A DNA stretch of 60,431 bases from Candidatus Solibacter usitatus (GCA_016191645.1 JACPVQ010000104.1:1-60431); one strand, 5' to 3'. Positions 33,193-40,988 are shown, counted from the stretch's first letter. The notes: generated from the sequence alone by a model not told the origin. Translations and numbers: made by a program.

Positions 33193-34188
33193 TTAAGAGA
33201 TTGCACCCAAGAGTTTCTTCGTCCGAATTTCCCAAACAGCCTTTGTCAGAAGGCTGGCTTCAGATAACTGGGCCCAAGCATTCATAGCAGCACAGCGCAG
33301 TTCAACGTCGTTCGGGTAGCGGACGGTTAGCTCTGCAGCCGATTGCGAAATGCTCAGGAAACTCACCAGGTACGACTCCCCAAGAATGTCACGCTGGAAC
33401 CGCTCCTCCTTTTCGTGATCGCCAAGAAAAGCCGTTTGCCGCGAACGCTTGTCGAATACATTCTTGAACATGTTTGCTTGGGCCGTGCTGTGAGCGAACG
33501 AACACAGCTCGCGATACTTCATGTAAAGCCGCTCCAGCATTCGTCGCTTGTCGCCCAGCGGGATCTTACTTATTGACTTAGCAGCGTTCGGGAATTGCGG
33601 GATCCGCTCTTCGGCAATGCCTGCGGGCAGCGGACAGTTCAATTCTTCAAGCTCAACGGTGAATATCTGTGCTTGTGTGATTCCGAAATGCAGGCCAAGG
33701 GGAATGAGACCGTCCGGAGGGGCGGACGCACTCTCTTGAAAGCGTGGTAGGCCGCTGGTCTCCTCACGTCGAAGTAGATACTGCACAAAAAGCTTTCGCC
33801 AGTAGTCCCGCACATAGCAATCCACGTGCTGTGACCCTTCGAACATCAGGCAAAGCGTGTACAGACATTCCAACTGCAAACGAGCCAAGGCCAAAGCATC
33901 CACGGACTCAGACTCCTGGCCTGGCTCCAAGATCCTTCTGATGGTGCGATTCGTCGCAGCCATCGAATGAAAGATATCCGAAATCTGGTCCCGGTGCTCC
34001 TTCGAATACCCCGTTGCGTCGAGTCTCAAGACTTCAGTCGCCCTCGATACACAAACATTACCCAAGCCATCCCACTCTTTTGAATGCATCCCAACCGTGG
34101 GATCAATATCAGTCGTATGGCGATAGGCGCAGTGGGCAACTGTAGGATTCATATTCGCGTTTCTGTATACACGTTCGTTTCGGGCCAC
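33193..34188 (-). CDS. Helical protein of unknown function beside the restriction system
   Basis: 331 aa from GTG 34188; ATG 34152 would give 319. Transcribed towards hsdS and ending 25 bases from it. The sequence is mostly helical with scattered Cys (LQLECLYTLCLMFEGS, YMKYRELCSFAHSTAQ). The pair of long helices with RLQLECLY and FAHST recalls the loosely defined DUF5677-type proteins found in defence islands, but I cannot make a firm match. Base composition is visibly less GC-rich than in the flanking housekeeping genes, a sign of transfer. No function is proposed. Confidence 0.65.
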   Translation of the reverse strand: MARNERVYRNANMNPTVAHCAYRHTTDIDPTVGMHSKEWDGLGNVCVSRATEVLRLDATGYSKEHRDQISDIFHSMAATNRTIRRILEPGQESESVDALALARLQLECLYTLCLMFEGSQHVDCYVRDYWRKLFVQYLLRREETSGLPRFQESASAPPDGLIPLGLHFGITQAQIFTVELEELNCPLPAGIAEERIPQFPNAAKSISKIPLGDKRRMLERLYMKYRELCSFAHSTAQANMFKNVFDKRSRQTAFLGDHEKEERFQRDILGESYLVSFLSISQSAAELTVRYPNDVELRCAAMNAWAQLSEASLLTKAVWEIRTKKLLGAIS

Positions 34189-34260
34189 CGCTAATGATTC
34201 CGGCTCATCAGGATTCAGTTCCGCATTTCACGCTGTTCATGCGTGCCTTTCTTTCGAGCG

Positions 34261-35451
34261 TCAAGGAACAATATCTGAAAGACCGCTGGCCTCGGCGGCC
34301 ATTTGCGGGGGAGCGTCAGGGGCGTTTTCCAAGATGAGCCGAAAAGGAAACAAATCTTGCGACCCTCCGATAACCTCATCTATCAAGCCCAGCCAAAATG
34401 CGTCCGTGGCGGAAAGTACGTTTTCCTCTTCCTGCAGCGCATAACAGAGCGCGACAAAAAACAGCCATAGTGGCCGTAGGAGCGGCTTCGCCAGTTCGTG
34501 TATCTTGAGTCGGCGCTGCTCCTCATCCGGAATCGTCGCTAGGTCATCTGTCTGGGCGTCGTCCAGAAGGAACCTGCCCCAGTTGTCGCAGAGCCTGGTT
34601 AAGTGATCCCCATCATAGATATTCAGGTACTCCCGGACAAGCAGGAAGTCGTCGTGAACTTGTCGCAATCCGCCTTCGCCAAAGGTCCAGTTGTTCTGCT
34701 TGTTTCTGGACATCTCAAAGCCGATGATACTCTTGAGGATGACGGCCTCGGTTTCAGCCATTCGTGTGGGATTCTGGAAGCGTTTACTATGTTGGGCCGC
34801 TCTCCCAACGTGATCGATGAGGGCTTCATACCTTTTGTTGCGTTCCAGCGCCCGGTCCACAACTCTCAAAGCGCTGCCGCTGAGGCGTTCGCAAACCAGT
34901 TCGACGAAGCACTCCACATCCGTTGATTGTTTGCCGGTCTTTTGTCGATACCTATTGAACTCCTGGCGCATCCAAATGTACCGGAAACCGAGACGCCGAA
35001 GCGATTTGTCTGCAAGGGCAATTGCATACCGCTCATTACTTAGTCTTAGAGATTCCGCAATGCTGGATGCCGCTGCGAATGTCACAATTGGGTTGCCTGT
35101 CGCCCTTCGAACCCCATGAAACAAAATCATGCTGTCTGGGTAAGCGATGGCGTAACTGCCAAAACAAAGCAGATCGGCAGCCGCGCTTGCAGCGAGTCCC
35201 GTTACAACTGTGATAATCCGGCAGCTGCGTGAATGGTCTTGGTCCGAAACTTCAAGAAGCCGGGACAATGCTTCTGCGCTGACGGTCTCCCCGCCGACGC
35301 TGTCAATGTAGACGGTAATTGGATCACGGCTCTCACCTTGTAAGTGAACGATCTCAGGAGTCAGCCTATCGATGAGCAGGTGGTCGATCCGGCCCTGGAT
35401 GTACACCGCTCGCTTGGGATTCGGGCGGTAGTCAGGGTTGGGCTTGGTCAA
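34261..35451 (-). CDS. ClpP-like serine protease domain protein with large helical insertion
   Basis: 396 aa, TTG start at 35451, 3 bases after the stop of a 65-aa partner gene. The ClpP/crotonase fold is clear: VYIQGRID, the strand-turn TVYIDSVGGETV (oxyanion-type GG at 53-54), the nucleophile S89 in TGLAASAAADLL (ClpP: GQAASMG), and H112 in MILFHGV (ClpP: MIHQP). The fold resumes near residue 345 with TDAFWLGLIDEVI, like the ClpP EYGLIDEV end. Between lie about 190 extra residues, mostly charged helices, far more than the usual 45. There is no signal peptide and no ATPase partner nearby. It lies in a defence island, so a defence role is possible. Confidence 0.85.
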   Translation of the reverse strand: MTKPNPDYRPNPKRAVYIQGRIDHLLIDRLTPEIVHLQGESRDPITVYIDSVGGETVSAEALSRLLEVSDQDHSRSCRIITVVTGLAASAAADLLCFGSYAIAYPDSMILFHGVRRATGNPIVTFAAASSIAESLRLSNERYAIALADKSLRRLGFRYIWMRQEFNRYRQKTGKQSTDVECFVELVCERLSGSALRVVDRALERNKRYEALIDHVGRAAQHSKRFQNPTRMAETEAVILKSIIGFEMSRNKQNNWTFGEGGLRQVHDDFLLVREYLNIYDGDHLTRLCDNWGRFLLDDAQTDDLATIPDEEQRRLKIHELAKPLLRPLWLFFVALCYALQEEENVLSATDAFWLGLIDEVIGGSQDLFPFRLILENAPDAPPQMAAEASGLSDIVP

Positions 35452-35454
35452 AAG

Positions 35455-35652
35455 CTAAGCCCCGCTACGCCTGCTTTTCGGGGCACGTTTTTCGCTGGCC
35501 TGCGCGGACTGATCCTGTTGCAGACGGCGCTGCAAATCCGAAAAGTACGCCGAGAGGTTAGTGCCGTAGGTCTGGTAGACCCTGTGGATTGCTTTGTCTA
35601 TATTCCGCTCGGTTGCATCCAGCTTCACTGTTTCTTGTTTCGCTTTCGACAT
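35455..35652 (-). CDS. Small charged protein paired with the ClpP-like protease
   Basis: 65 aa from ATG 35652, preceded by TTGAGGTTGTC, a good ribosome-binding site; the open frame to 35718 adds 22 unlike residues. It is charged and helical (KLDATERNIDKAIHRVYQTYG, then LSAYFSDLQRRLQQDQ) with a basic C-terminal tail (KRAPKSRRSG). It matches no family I know. The 3-base gap to the protease gene implies coupling. Candidate roles are adaptor, regulator or substrate of the protease. Confidence 0.7.
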   Translation of the reverse strand: MSKAKQETVKLDATERNIDKAIHRVYQTYGTNLSAYFSDLQRRLQQDQSAQASEKRAPKSRRSGA

Positions 35653-35784
35653 GACAACCTCAATAGGATTAGACACTTCACATAACCCATCGTCGCATAT
35701 GCAAATCAACTTTAACATAATTGGCTAAAGTGATTGCCGAACGCGCTTCCTTGTCCGTCGATGCGTGCCCCGGCACTGAACAAA

Positions 35785-35809
35785 CTGCCGGCAATGCGGA
35801 TGCAGGCAG
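35785..35809. repeat. 25-bp imperfect direct repeat, copy A
   Basis: CTGCCGGCAATGCGGATGCA plus GGCAG. It matches 37556-37580 at 23 of 25 positions. It lies 38 bases before the left 31-bp repeat. Confidence 0.6.
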
Positions 35810-35846
35810 TCGGTACGCTTGCACTCTGAGCCACTCCATCCAAAAC

Positions 35847-35877
35847 AACGTTTACTAACGTTCATTAACGGCCCAAA
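35847..35877. repeat. 31-bp direct repeat, left copy
   Basis: Identical to 38370-38400. It starts AACGTTTACTAACGTTCATT and ends AACGGCCCAAA. Internally AACGTT recurs with a 10-base step, followed by AACGGC. The two copies bracket 2,492 bp that hold two toxin-antitoxin loci. Confidence 0.85.
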
Positions 35878-36125
35878 GTCTTAGAACTCTCCGAGACGCA
35901 AGCCCTCTCGAAGTTCCCACAACAGCGACCTGCGCGGTTCACCGGACGCCCATTGCCCAGTTGACAGCGATGTCGATGGGATTCAGAACATGATGCATGA
36001 TCAGTACCGCAGATGCCTGCTTCCGCCTGATGCTTCAGCCAACTCCAGAATTCCGGCACTTGATCAAGCGGGTAGTAAGACTTGTGCGCGGTGATCAGAA
36101 TATTGGCGTCCAGCAGGTAGAGCAT
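35865..36125 (-). pseudogene. Broken DUF4411 PIN-like toxin
   Basis: The ATG at 36125 shares one base with the stop of the ImmA/IrrE gene. The first ~36 residues match DUF4411 PIN-like toxins (YLLDANILITAHKSYYPLD, EFWSWLKHQAEAG, with the first active-site Asp). After that the frame turns into nonsense (GICGTDHASCSESHRH) and stops inside the left 31-bp repeat after 86 aa; the family is normally about 160 aa. None of the other frames continues the domain for long, so the 3' part looks lost rather than merely shifted. The toxin is almost surely inactive. Confidence 0.75.
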
Positions 36126-37321
36126 CAACGAACCCCGGCTGTACTGCGAAGGAGAAGATCGACATTCATGGGCTTAACCCCGAGAACTTTTCCGGCCTTG
36201 GTGTACGTAATGTTTCCGTCTCTCAGAGAATTACTCACTAGCTCCAATAGAGCCGCGCCTATTCTATGGCGGCGAACCACGTAGTAGCTCGGCCCGCCCT
36301 GCGTCTGTTTTGGTTTCTGTGAGAGCTTGGCCTTGCTGGCAATCCATTCCTGTTTGAAGTGATCGCTTAGCCTAATCCACATTGCTTCGCTGATAATCCC
36401 TGCTCGGTACGCCCGATAAGCGGCCATCCCGCGGCTCACGTTTCTGCTATGGGCGAACTCCGATATATGGGCTATTGCTTTATCGAGTGTGCTGCGGGCC
36501 ATCTCCGCCGGAAGACCATCCATGTTCTGAGAAGGCAGAAGAATCTCACCGGCGACATCGTTACAAAAGCGTTCTATCTTGGCGTCAGCGTTTCCACCGC
36601 TCACCCCCGTCGTGCCCAGCCACAAATGGACAAGCTCATGGAGAGCCGTAAAAGCCCATGCTTGCTTTGCGTCCTGATCGTTCACTAGGATGAATGGAGC
36701 AACCGGATCAGCGATCGCAAATCCCCTGAACGTGTCCGCCGGGATGTTGGTGTGGTGGCTCCCTAAATTCCCCGCGAGCAGCACAAAAACACCGGCCTCC
36801 TCAATCTTCGAGCGAAGATAGAAGAACGCACTTTCAATCGTTCTCGCTTGGTGGAATTCCTCAACCCCGAAGTTCAGGTTCCGCACAATCCGCTCCGCCA
36901 GCTCTTCCACGGGGATGTCCATGCTTACGGAACCGATGAACGGCACGGGACCAGCTTCAAGATCTTCCTGCAAGGATTTCACGATACTGTGTCGCGCCTT
37001 GATGTCTCGCAGAAGTGCGTCCAAGTCAGGATCGAAGAGCGGTGGAGCTGCACCGGGCACCGTTCTGAAATCTTGCCCCCTGTCGCCACTTTTCGGCGGA
37101 GCGGCCAAGTAAAAAACAAGTAACGGTCGCCGGTACGCCTTAGACATCTTGACTAGCAATGGCCGCGAAGGTTCGTTTTCCCCGCGTTCCAGAACATCCA
37201 GGAGCTCGGCGCCCGCCAAGCCGTAAGCGTCTTTCAAGCCGATCGCCCGCGCGCCCTCTTCCAGAGACAGACCTGCCGTTGTTCGCGCCCAAGTAAGGAT
37301 TGCCGGATTAAGCGAACTCAT
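36125..37321 (-). CDS. HTH plus ImmA/IrrE-type metallopeptidase (COG2856), antitoxin-like
   Basis: 398 aa from ATG 37321 (MSSLNPAILTWARTTAGLSL); the open frame to 37387 adds 22 unlike residues. An N-terminal Xre-like HTH region (about 5-70: ILTWARTTAGLSLEEGARAIG) is followed by a Gluzincin domain with HELVH at 228-232 (FTALHELVHLWLG). A C-terminal extension (about 310-395) ends in TKAGKVLGVKPMNVDLLLR, perhaps a second HTH. Such proteins often sit upstream of DUF4411 toxins, as here, and act as antitoxin/repressor. With its toxin broken it is an orphan. Confidence 0.85.
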   Translation of the reverse strand: MSSLNPAILTWARTTAGLSLEEGARAIGLKDAYGLAGAELLDVLERGENEPSRPLLVKMSKAYRRPLLVFYLAAPPKSGDRGQDFRTVPGAAPPLFDPDLDALLRDIKARHSIVKSLQEDLEAGPVPFIGSVSMDIPVEELAERIVRNLNFGVEEFHQARTIESAFFYLRSKIEEAGVFVLLAGNLGSHHTNIPADTFRGFAIADPVAPFILVNDQDAKQAWAFTALHELVHLWLGTTGVSGGNADAKIERFCNDVAGEILLPSQNMDGLPAEMARSTLDKAIAHISEFAHSRNVSRGMAAYRAYRAGIISEAMWIRLSDHFKQEWIASKAKLSQKPKQTQGGPSYYVVRRHRIGAALLELVSNSLRDGNITYTKAGKVLGVKPMNVDLLLRSTAGVR

Positions 37322-37652
37322 AAGGATGACGCTCTTTCGTTCACGCGGCAGTTTCGGGATCAGCTGGCATTTCCAAATGCTGAGCAAAGCGATGGGCCGT
37401 CTCCGCTGTCACCTTTCTCGATAACTACTCGGCCCTGTACGCCATTGTAAAGTGAAGGACATCAGAGGTACAACTTGCGCGGCAAGATTATCGCAGGCCA
37501 CCAATGCCCAATAATGCGCAGGGACCGCGAGCTTCTTTGCAGGCCTGCGGAGCCACTGTCGGCAGTGCGGATGCAGGCAGGGGGCGGCTGTTCGCGACTT
37601 CGCGGGTAGCCGCTGTGCCGGAAGAGGAGGACAACGAGGAGGAGGAAAGGCT
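37322..37652. promoter_or_regulatory. Divergent intergenic region between two toxin-antitoxin loci
   Basis: 331 bases without a gene, between the minus-strand ImmA/IrrE gene and the plus-strand antitoxin gene. It holds copy B of the 25-bp repeat (37556-37580), a short palindrome (TGCAGGCCTGC, around 37538) and, near the right end, a very purine-rich run with AGGAGGA before the ATG at 37653. Both promoters should lie here, but I cannot place boxes with confidence. Confidence 0.4.
37556..37580. repeat. 25-bp imperfect direct repeat, copy B
   Basis: CTGTCGGCAGTGCGGATGCA plus GGCAG, 23 of 25 positions matching 35785-35809. Function unknown. Confidence 0.6.
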
Positions 37653-37952
37653 ATGATCGAAGTGATGGCGACGGTCCACATTACAGAAGCCGAACTCGTC
37701 CGCGATATCCACGCCGTGCTGGCCAAGGTCCAGGAAGGCGTCGAGGTGATCGTGGAGCAGGACCATCGTCCTGTGGCCGTCATTAAGACGCCACGTCGGC
37801 CAGGCCGCAAAATCAGCGAGTGCATCGCCGTGGCAAAGGCGTATGAAGAGAAGCTCGGCTACGCGCCGGTGCCCGACGCCGACTTCGCCAAGGACGTGCA
37901 AGCAGCCATTGACGCTACCCGCGAACCGTTCCATCCGCCGGCATGGGATTAG
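37653..37952 (+). CDS. Phd/YefM-type antitoxin
   Basis: 99 aa. AGGAGGA then GGCT precede the ATG at 37653; an ATG at codon 5 would give MATVHITEAELV. The N-terminal half has the Phd/YefM fold (VHITEAELVRDIHAVLAKVQ, VIVEQDHRPVAVIKTP), the C-terminal half is a flexible toxin-binding tail (DFAKDVQAAIDATREPF). It overlaps the toxin gene by 10 bases and probably represses its own promoter. Confidence 0.88.
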   Translation: MIEVMATVHITEAELVRDIHAVLAKVQEGVEVIVEQDHRPVAVIKTPRRPGRKISECIAVAKAYEEKLGYAPVPDADFAKDVQAAIDATREPFHPPAWD

Positions 37953-38356
37953 TCCTCGACTCCGGGGTGCTGATCGCCGCTGAGCGTGGCGCCAAGCCGG
38001 TGAGTGAACTGCTGGCGATACTCGAACATGCGCACGGAGAAACCGAAATCGTACTCTCCTCCATAACGGTTATCGAACTGGAGCACGGCCAACATCGTGC
38101 CCGGACTGTGGAGCAGGCGGCTAGGCGGCGCGCCTACCTGGATACTGTTTACGCGGCAATCCCGGCGGAACCGTTCACTAGGGAGATGGCCCAACTTGCC
38201 GCAAAGATCGACGCCGGCGCACGCCAGCATGGCTGCACGATCCCGTTTGCGGACCTGCTGATCGGTGCCACCGCCCTCCATTTCGGCTACGGGGTCGGCA
38301 CCCGGAATCTGCGCCACTTCCAAATGGTTCCCAACCTGCGCATTACCCAACTCTGA
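37943..38356 (+). CDS. PIN-domain toxin, VapC-like
   Basis: 137 aa. PIN acidic residues: D6 in LVLDSGVLIAAERG, Glu in SSITVIELEHGQHR, Asp in IPFADLLIGATALHFG and the final segment GTRNLRHFQMVPNL. The usual DTN at the first position is DSG. It is a likely RNase of a VapBC pair with the overlapping Phd-type antitoxin. The locus ends 13 bases before the right 31-bp repeat. Confidence 0.9.
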   Translation: MGLVLDSGVLIAAERGAKPVSELLAILEHAHGETEIVLSSITVIELEHGQHRARTVEQAARRRAYLDTVYAAIPAEPFTREMAQLAAKIDAGARQHGCTIPFADLLIGATALHFGYGVGTRNLRHFQMVPNLRITQL

Positions 38357-38369
38357 ACCACCCCCAAAA

Positions 38370-38400
38370 AACGTTTACTAACGTTCATTAACGGCCCAAA
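38370..38400. repeat. 31-bp direct repeat, right copy
   Basis: Identical to 35847-35877. It lies between the vapC stop (38356) and the terminase cassette (38552). Confidence 0.85.
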
Positions 38401-38551
38401 ACTCTTTCCAGGAACCGCCGCGACTTTCTCGGCCACCTCCCCTTGTTCAGACTTCACGAAACTATATTTCCCCTATTTCCAACACCTTACCGAGCCGCTC
38501 CTCGCGACCTAACGCACAGCCCTCCCTACAATACGCTCGGAGGATACATCT

Positions 38552-39190
38552 ATGCGCAAACGCACAGAACGCCAAAAAGAAGCTTCCCGCGCCAACGGTT
38601 CCAAATCCAAAGGCCCCATAACCATCTCCGGCAAAGAGATCGCCTGCCGCAACGCCATCAAACATGGCTTCACTTCCCGCATCGCCCTGCTCAAAGGAGA
38701 GGACCCCGCCAAGCTCCAGCAAATGACCTACATGTTCATGGACCGCTTCAACCCCATCGACGACTCCGAAGTTTTTCTCGTCATGGACATCGCCGCCGCC
38801 GCGTGGCGCATTCGCCGCCTCCTGTCCGCAGAAACCGCCATGCTCGACATGGAAATCACCCGTACCGCGGCCGATCTCGACCGCGAATTCGATACCCTCT
38901 CTTTCGATCATCGCGTCGCCGCGGCCATCGAATCTCTCGGCAGAAAAAAGGAAGGGTCCCTCCAACTTCTGCTCCGCTACCTCGGCCGCGCCCGCCGCGA
39001 TTACGCCCGCGCGGAACGCGAACTTCAGGATTTGCAGTCCCTCCGTGGCAAGCAGCGGAACGAACCTGAGACAACGCTAAATATCGAATATCCAATCCCT
39101 TCCGGCCTACCTGATTGGCAGGACGAAGACAAACCCTACGTGCCGCCTGCCTCATCTTCCCCAGGCGTTCGCCCTCCGGCGGCGGCCTAA
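38552..39190 (+). CDS. Terminase small subunit-like protein
   Basis: 212 aa, GGAGGA at 38539-38544. The N-terminus (ASRANGSKSKGPITISGKE, then NAIKHGFTSRIALL) carries the SKGP...GK...NAxKHGxxS signature seen in phage TerS-like proteins and in many acidobacterial/planctomycetal proteins of unknown role. A helical middle part (DIAAAAWRIRRLLSAETAML) and a Pro-rich tail follow. It heads a row with a terminase ATPase and nuclease, which supports a DNA-packaging-type role. No portal or capsid gene is near. Alternative: an unrelated acidobacterial family. Confidence 0.6.
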   Translation: MRKRTERQKEASRANGSKSKGPITISGKEIACRNAIKHGFTSRIALLKGEDPAKLQQMTYMFMDRFNPIDDSEVFLVMDIAAAAWRIRRLLSAETAMLDMEITRTAADLDREFDTLSFDHRVAAAIESLGRKKEGSLQLLLRYLGRARRDYARAERELQDLQSLRGKQRNEPETTLNIEYPIPSGLPDWQDEDKPYVPPASSSPGVRPPAAA

Positions 39191-39497
39191 ACGCGGAAAG
39201 AAGAGGTGAATCCATCCAAAAAACAACCAGACCAAGTCCGGCGCTCACATCGCACACCCAACGTGTGCCTGCCGCAACTTTGCGCGCCCCGTGCCCCACG
39301 GGCTATGTTCGGTTCTCGCGCCACCCGTCCGCCTTCTGGCCCGCCCGCGTAACTGAATGTGCTCTCACATCCTCCACGCGCAGCGGCTTCCCAACTTCCT
39401 GGCCCCGATACTGTTCCGTTCTGCTCTCCACATTGCGCCAATTCCCGGAAGCACACACCGCCGTCGTCGCAGCCTTGAACTCAATGGACGTGGAACA
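39191..39497 (+). other. Gap between TerS-like and terminase ATPase genes, possible small ORF
   Basis: 307 bases. A frame ending at 39501 overlaps the ATPase ATG (ATGA) and reads SVLLSTLRQFPEAHTAVVAAL near its end, which has the look of a helix. No clear start codon or ribosome-binding site belongs to it. It could be a 40-60 residue gene or chance. Confidence 0.3.
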
Positions 39498-40265
39498 ATG
39501 AATCCCCTCCACTTCCTCGACCCGGTTAGATTCGCGCGCGAGTCACTCGCCTTCCATCCCGACTCCATTCAATGCGAAGTCCTGCGCTCCAACTCCCGCC
39601 GTTGCCTTCTCAACTGCACTCGCCAATGGGGCAAGTCCACCATCGCTGCCATCATCGCCCTCCATCGCGCTCTCTTCCTGGAACGTTCCCTCATCCTATG
39701 CATCAGCCCCAGCGAACGGCAAAGCGCCGAACTCATCCGCAAAGCCAAGTCATTCCTTGAACAGATGAACATCCGCCCCAAATCCGACAATCAAAATAAA
39801 TCCTCCATCGTCCTCCCCAACAATTCGCGCATCGTAGGTCTCCCCTGCCGTGAACAAACCATCCGCGGTTTCTCCGCCGTCTCCCTGCTGCTCATCGACG
39901 AAGCCGCGCGCGTGCCAAAAACCCTCTACCACGCAGTCCGCCCCATGCTAGCCGTCTCCAACGGCGATCTCTGGATGATGTCCACTCCCAACGGCCGCCA
40001 AGGTTTCTTCTACGACGCATGGATGTCCCCCGAATGGCACAAAATCGAACTCCCCGCCACCAAATGCCCGCGCTTCTCCAGAGCGTTCCTCGACGAAGAA
40101 CGGCAAGCCCTGGGCGAACCACTCTTCAGCCAGGAGTATCTCTGTCAATTCACTGATCCCGAAGGCTCTCTCTTCTCGTACAAACTCCTCGAACCAGCCT
40201 TCACCGAAAAAATCCAATCATGTTCGCAAGCGTTCACGCGCGTTAACTCGCGGCCAAAAACATAA
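39498..40265 (+). CDS. Phage terminase large subunit, ATPase part only
   Basis: 255 aa from ATG 39498. The packaging-motor ATPase domain is complete: Walker A-like TRQWGKST (41-48), Walker B LLLIDEAARVP with D134-E135, coupling motif LWMMSTPNGRQG (STP 162-164) and a conserved end (GEPLFSQEYLCQF). It then stops shortly after FSYKLLEPAFTEK. A usual TerL is 450-500 aa with the nuclease fused; here the nuclease is in the next reading frame 10 bases later, so 255 + 200 aa adds to one whole TerL. It may be a frameshifted TerL or a true two-gene form. Confidence 0.85.
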   Translation: MNPLHFLDPVRFARESLAFHPDSIQCEVLRSNSRRCLLNCTRQWGKSTIAAIIALHRALFLERSLILCISPSERQSAELIRKAKSFLEQMNIRPKSDNQNKSSIVLPNNSRIVGLPCREQTIRGFSAVSLLLIDEAARVPKTLYHAVRPMLAVSNGDLWMMSTPNGRQGFFYDAWMSPEWHKIELPATKCPRFSRAFLDEERQALGEPLFSQEYLCQFTDPEGSLFSYKLLEPAFTEKIQSCSQAFTRVNSRPKT

Positions 40266-40275
40266 AGGAACCTCC

Positions 40276-40878
40276 ATGTCCCCCCAATTCTTCGCCGGTC
40301 TCGACATCGGTCAATCGCAAGACTACACAGCCCTCGCCATCATAGAACGCAAAACTCTCGTCTCCCCCCTCCACGATCATCACGCCATCACCCACGACCT
40401 CCGTCACCTGGAACGCATCCCCCTCGGCACCAGCTACGTCCAGGTCGCCAAACGCGTCTCCCAACTCCACCAAGACTTCAATCGCATCATGATCGCCGTC
40501 GATGCCACCGGCGTTGGCGCAGCCGTCCTCGACCAACTCCGCGCCGAGATCGGCTACACCGGCCTCACCCCCATCCTCATCACATCCGGTCACGCGCAGC
40601 ACTGCTCCAACGGCGTTTGGTTCATCCCCCAAAAGGATCTCGTCGCCGGCCCGCTCATCATGCTCGAACGCGGCCAGCTCCGCATCGCCGCCGACATCCC
40701 GCTCCGCGCCGAGTTCACCGCCGAGATGCTCTCCATCAGGGAAACCCGCTCCGCCACGGGCCACCTCCACTACGGCCCCATCAACGGTGGCCACGACGAT
40801 CTCTTCATGGCCTTCACTCTCGCCCTCTGGCGCTCCCGCCTTTTTCCCCAACAACCTCAGCAAGGTGCCCTATGCTAA
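40276..40878 (+). CDS. Phage terminase large subunit, nuclease part only
   Basis: 200 aa. AAAGGA lies 6 bases before the ATG. RNase H-like TerL nuclease with D10 in FAGLDIGQSQDYTALA, D76 in MIAVDATGVGAAVLD and D174-D175 in GGHDDLFMAF, all intact. The frame is +1 relative to the ATPase gene and is open for some 40 bases upstream of the ATG. It would cut concatemeric DNA during packaging. After it comes an Oar-like receptor gene, not a portal gene. Confidence 0.85.
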   Translation: MSPQFFAGLDIGQSQDYTALAIIERKTLVSPLHDHHAITHDLRHLERIPLGTSYVQVAKRVSQLHQDFNRIMIAVDATGVGAAVLDQLRAEIGYTGLTPILITSGHAQHCSNGVWFIPQKDLVAGPLIMLERGQLRIAADIPLRAEFTAEMLSIRETRSATGHLHYGPINGGHDDLFMAFTLALWRSRLFPQQPQQGALC

Positions 40879-40988
40879 CAAAGCCTTCCCGGAAATCGAT
40901 TCCAAATCTCCCAGTGTCCGGCGCGGCATCCCCGCGCAACGCCCCAGTGAGTATCATATTTACAGTAATCAGTCTTCCGGAGCAGCTT

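Noticed and set aside
35847..38400. CRISPR array
   Set aside because: Only two repeat copies 2.5 kb apart with genes between; no spacer pattern and no cas genes.
38443..39069. 208-aa ORF overlapping the TerS-like gene
   Set aside because: Arg/Pro/His-rich composition typical of a shadow frame in GC-rich DNA.
39115..39501. 129-aa plus-strand ORF between TerS-like and ATPase genes
   Set aside because: Mostly random-looking and overlaps the TerS-like gene; only its last ~45 residues could be real, noted as a possible small ORF.
40220..40262. Third copy of the 31-bp repeat near the end of the terminase ATPase gene
   Set aside because: Only loose similarity (CGTTCA, GTTAAC, GGCCAAAA with changed spacing); it lies within coding sequence.
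40617..40988. Extension of the Oar-like receptor frame upstream
   Set aside because: Overlaps the terminase nuclease gene; the signal peptide starts at 40989.
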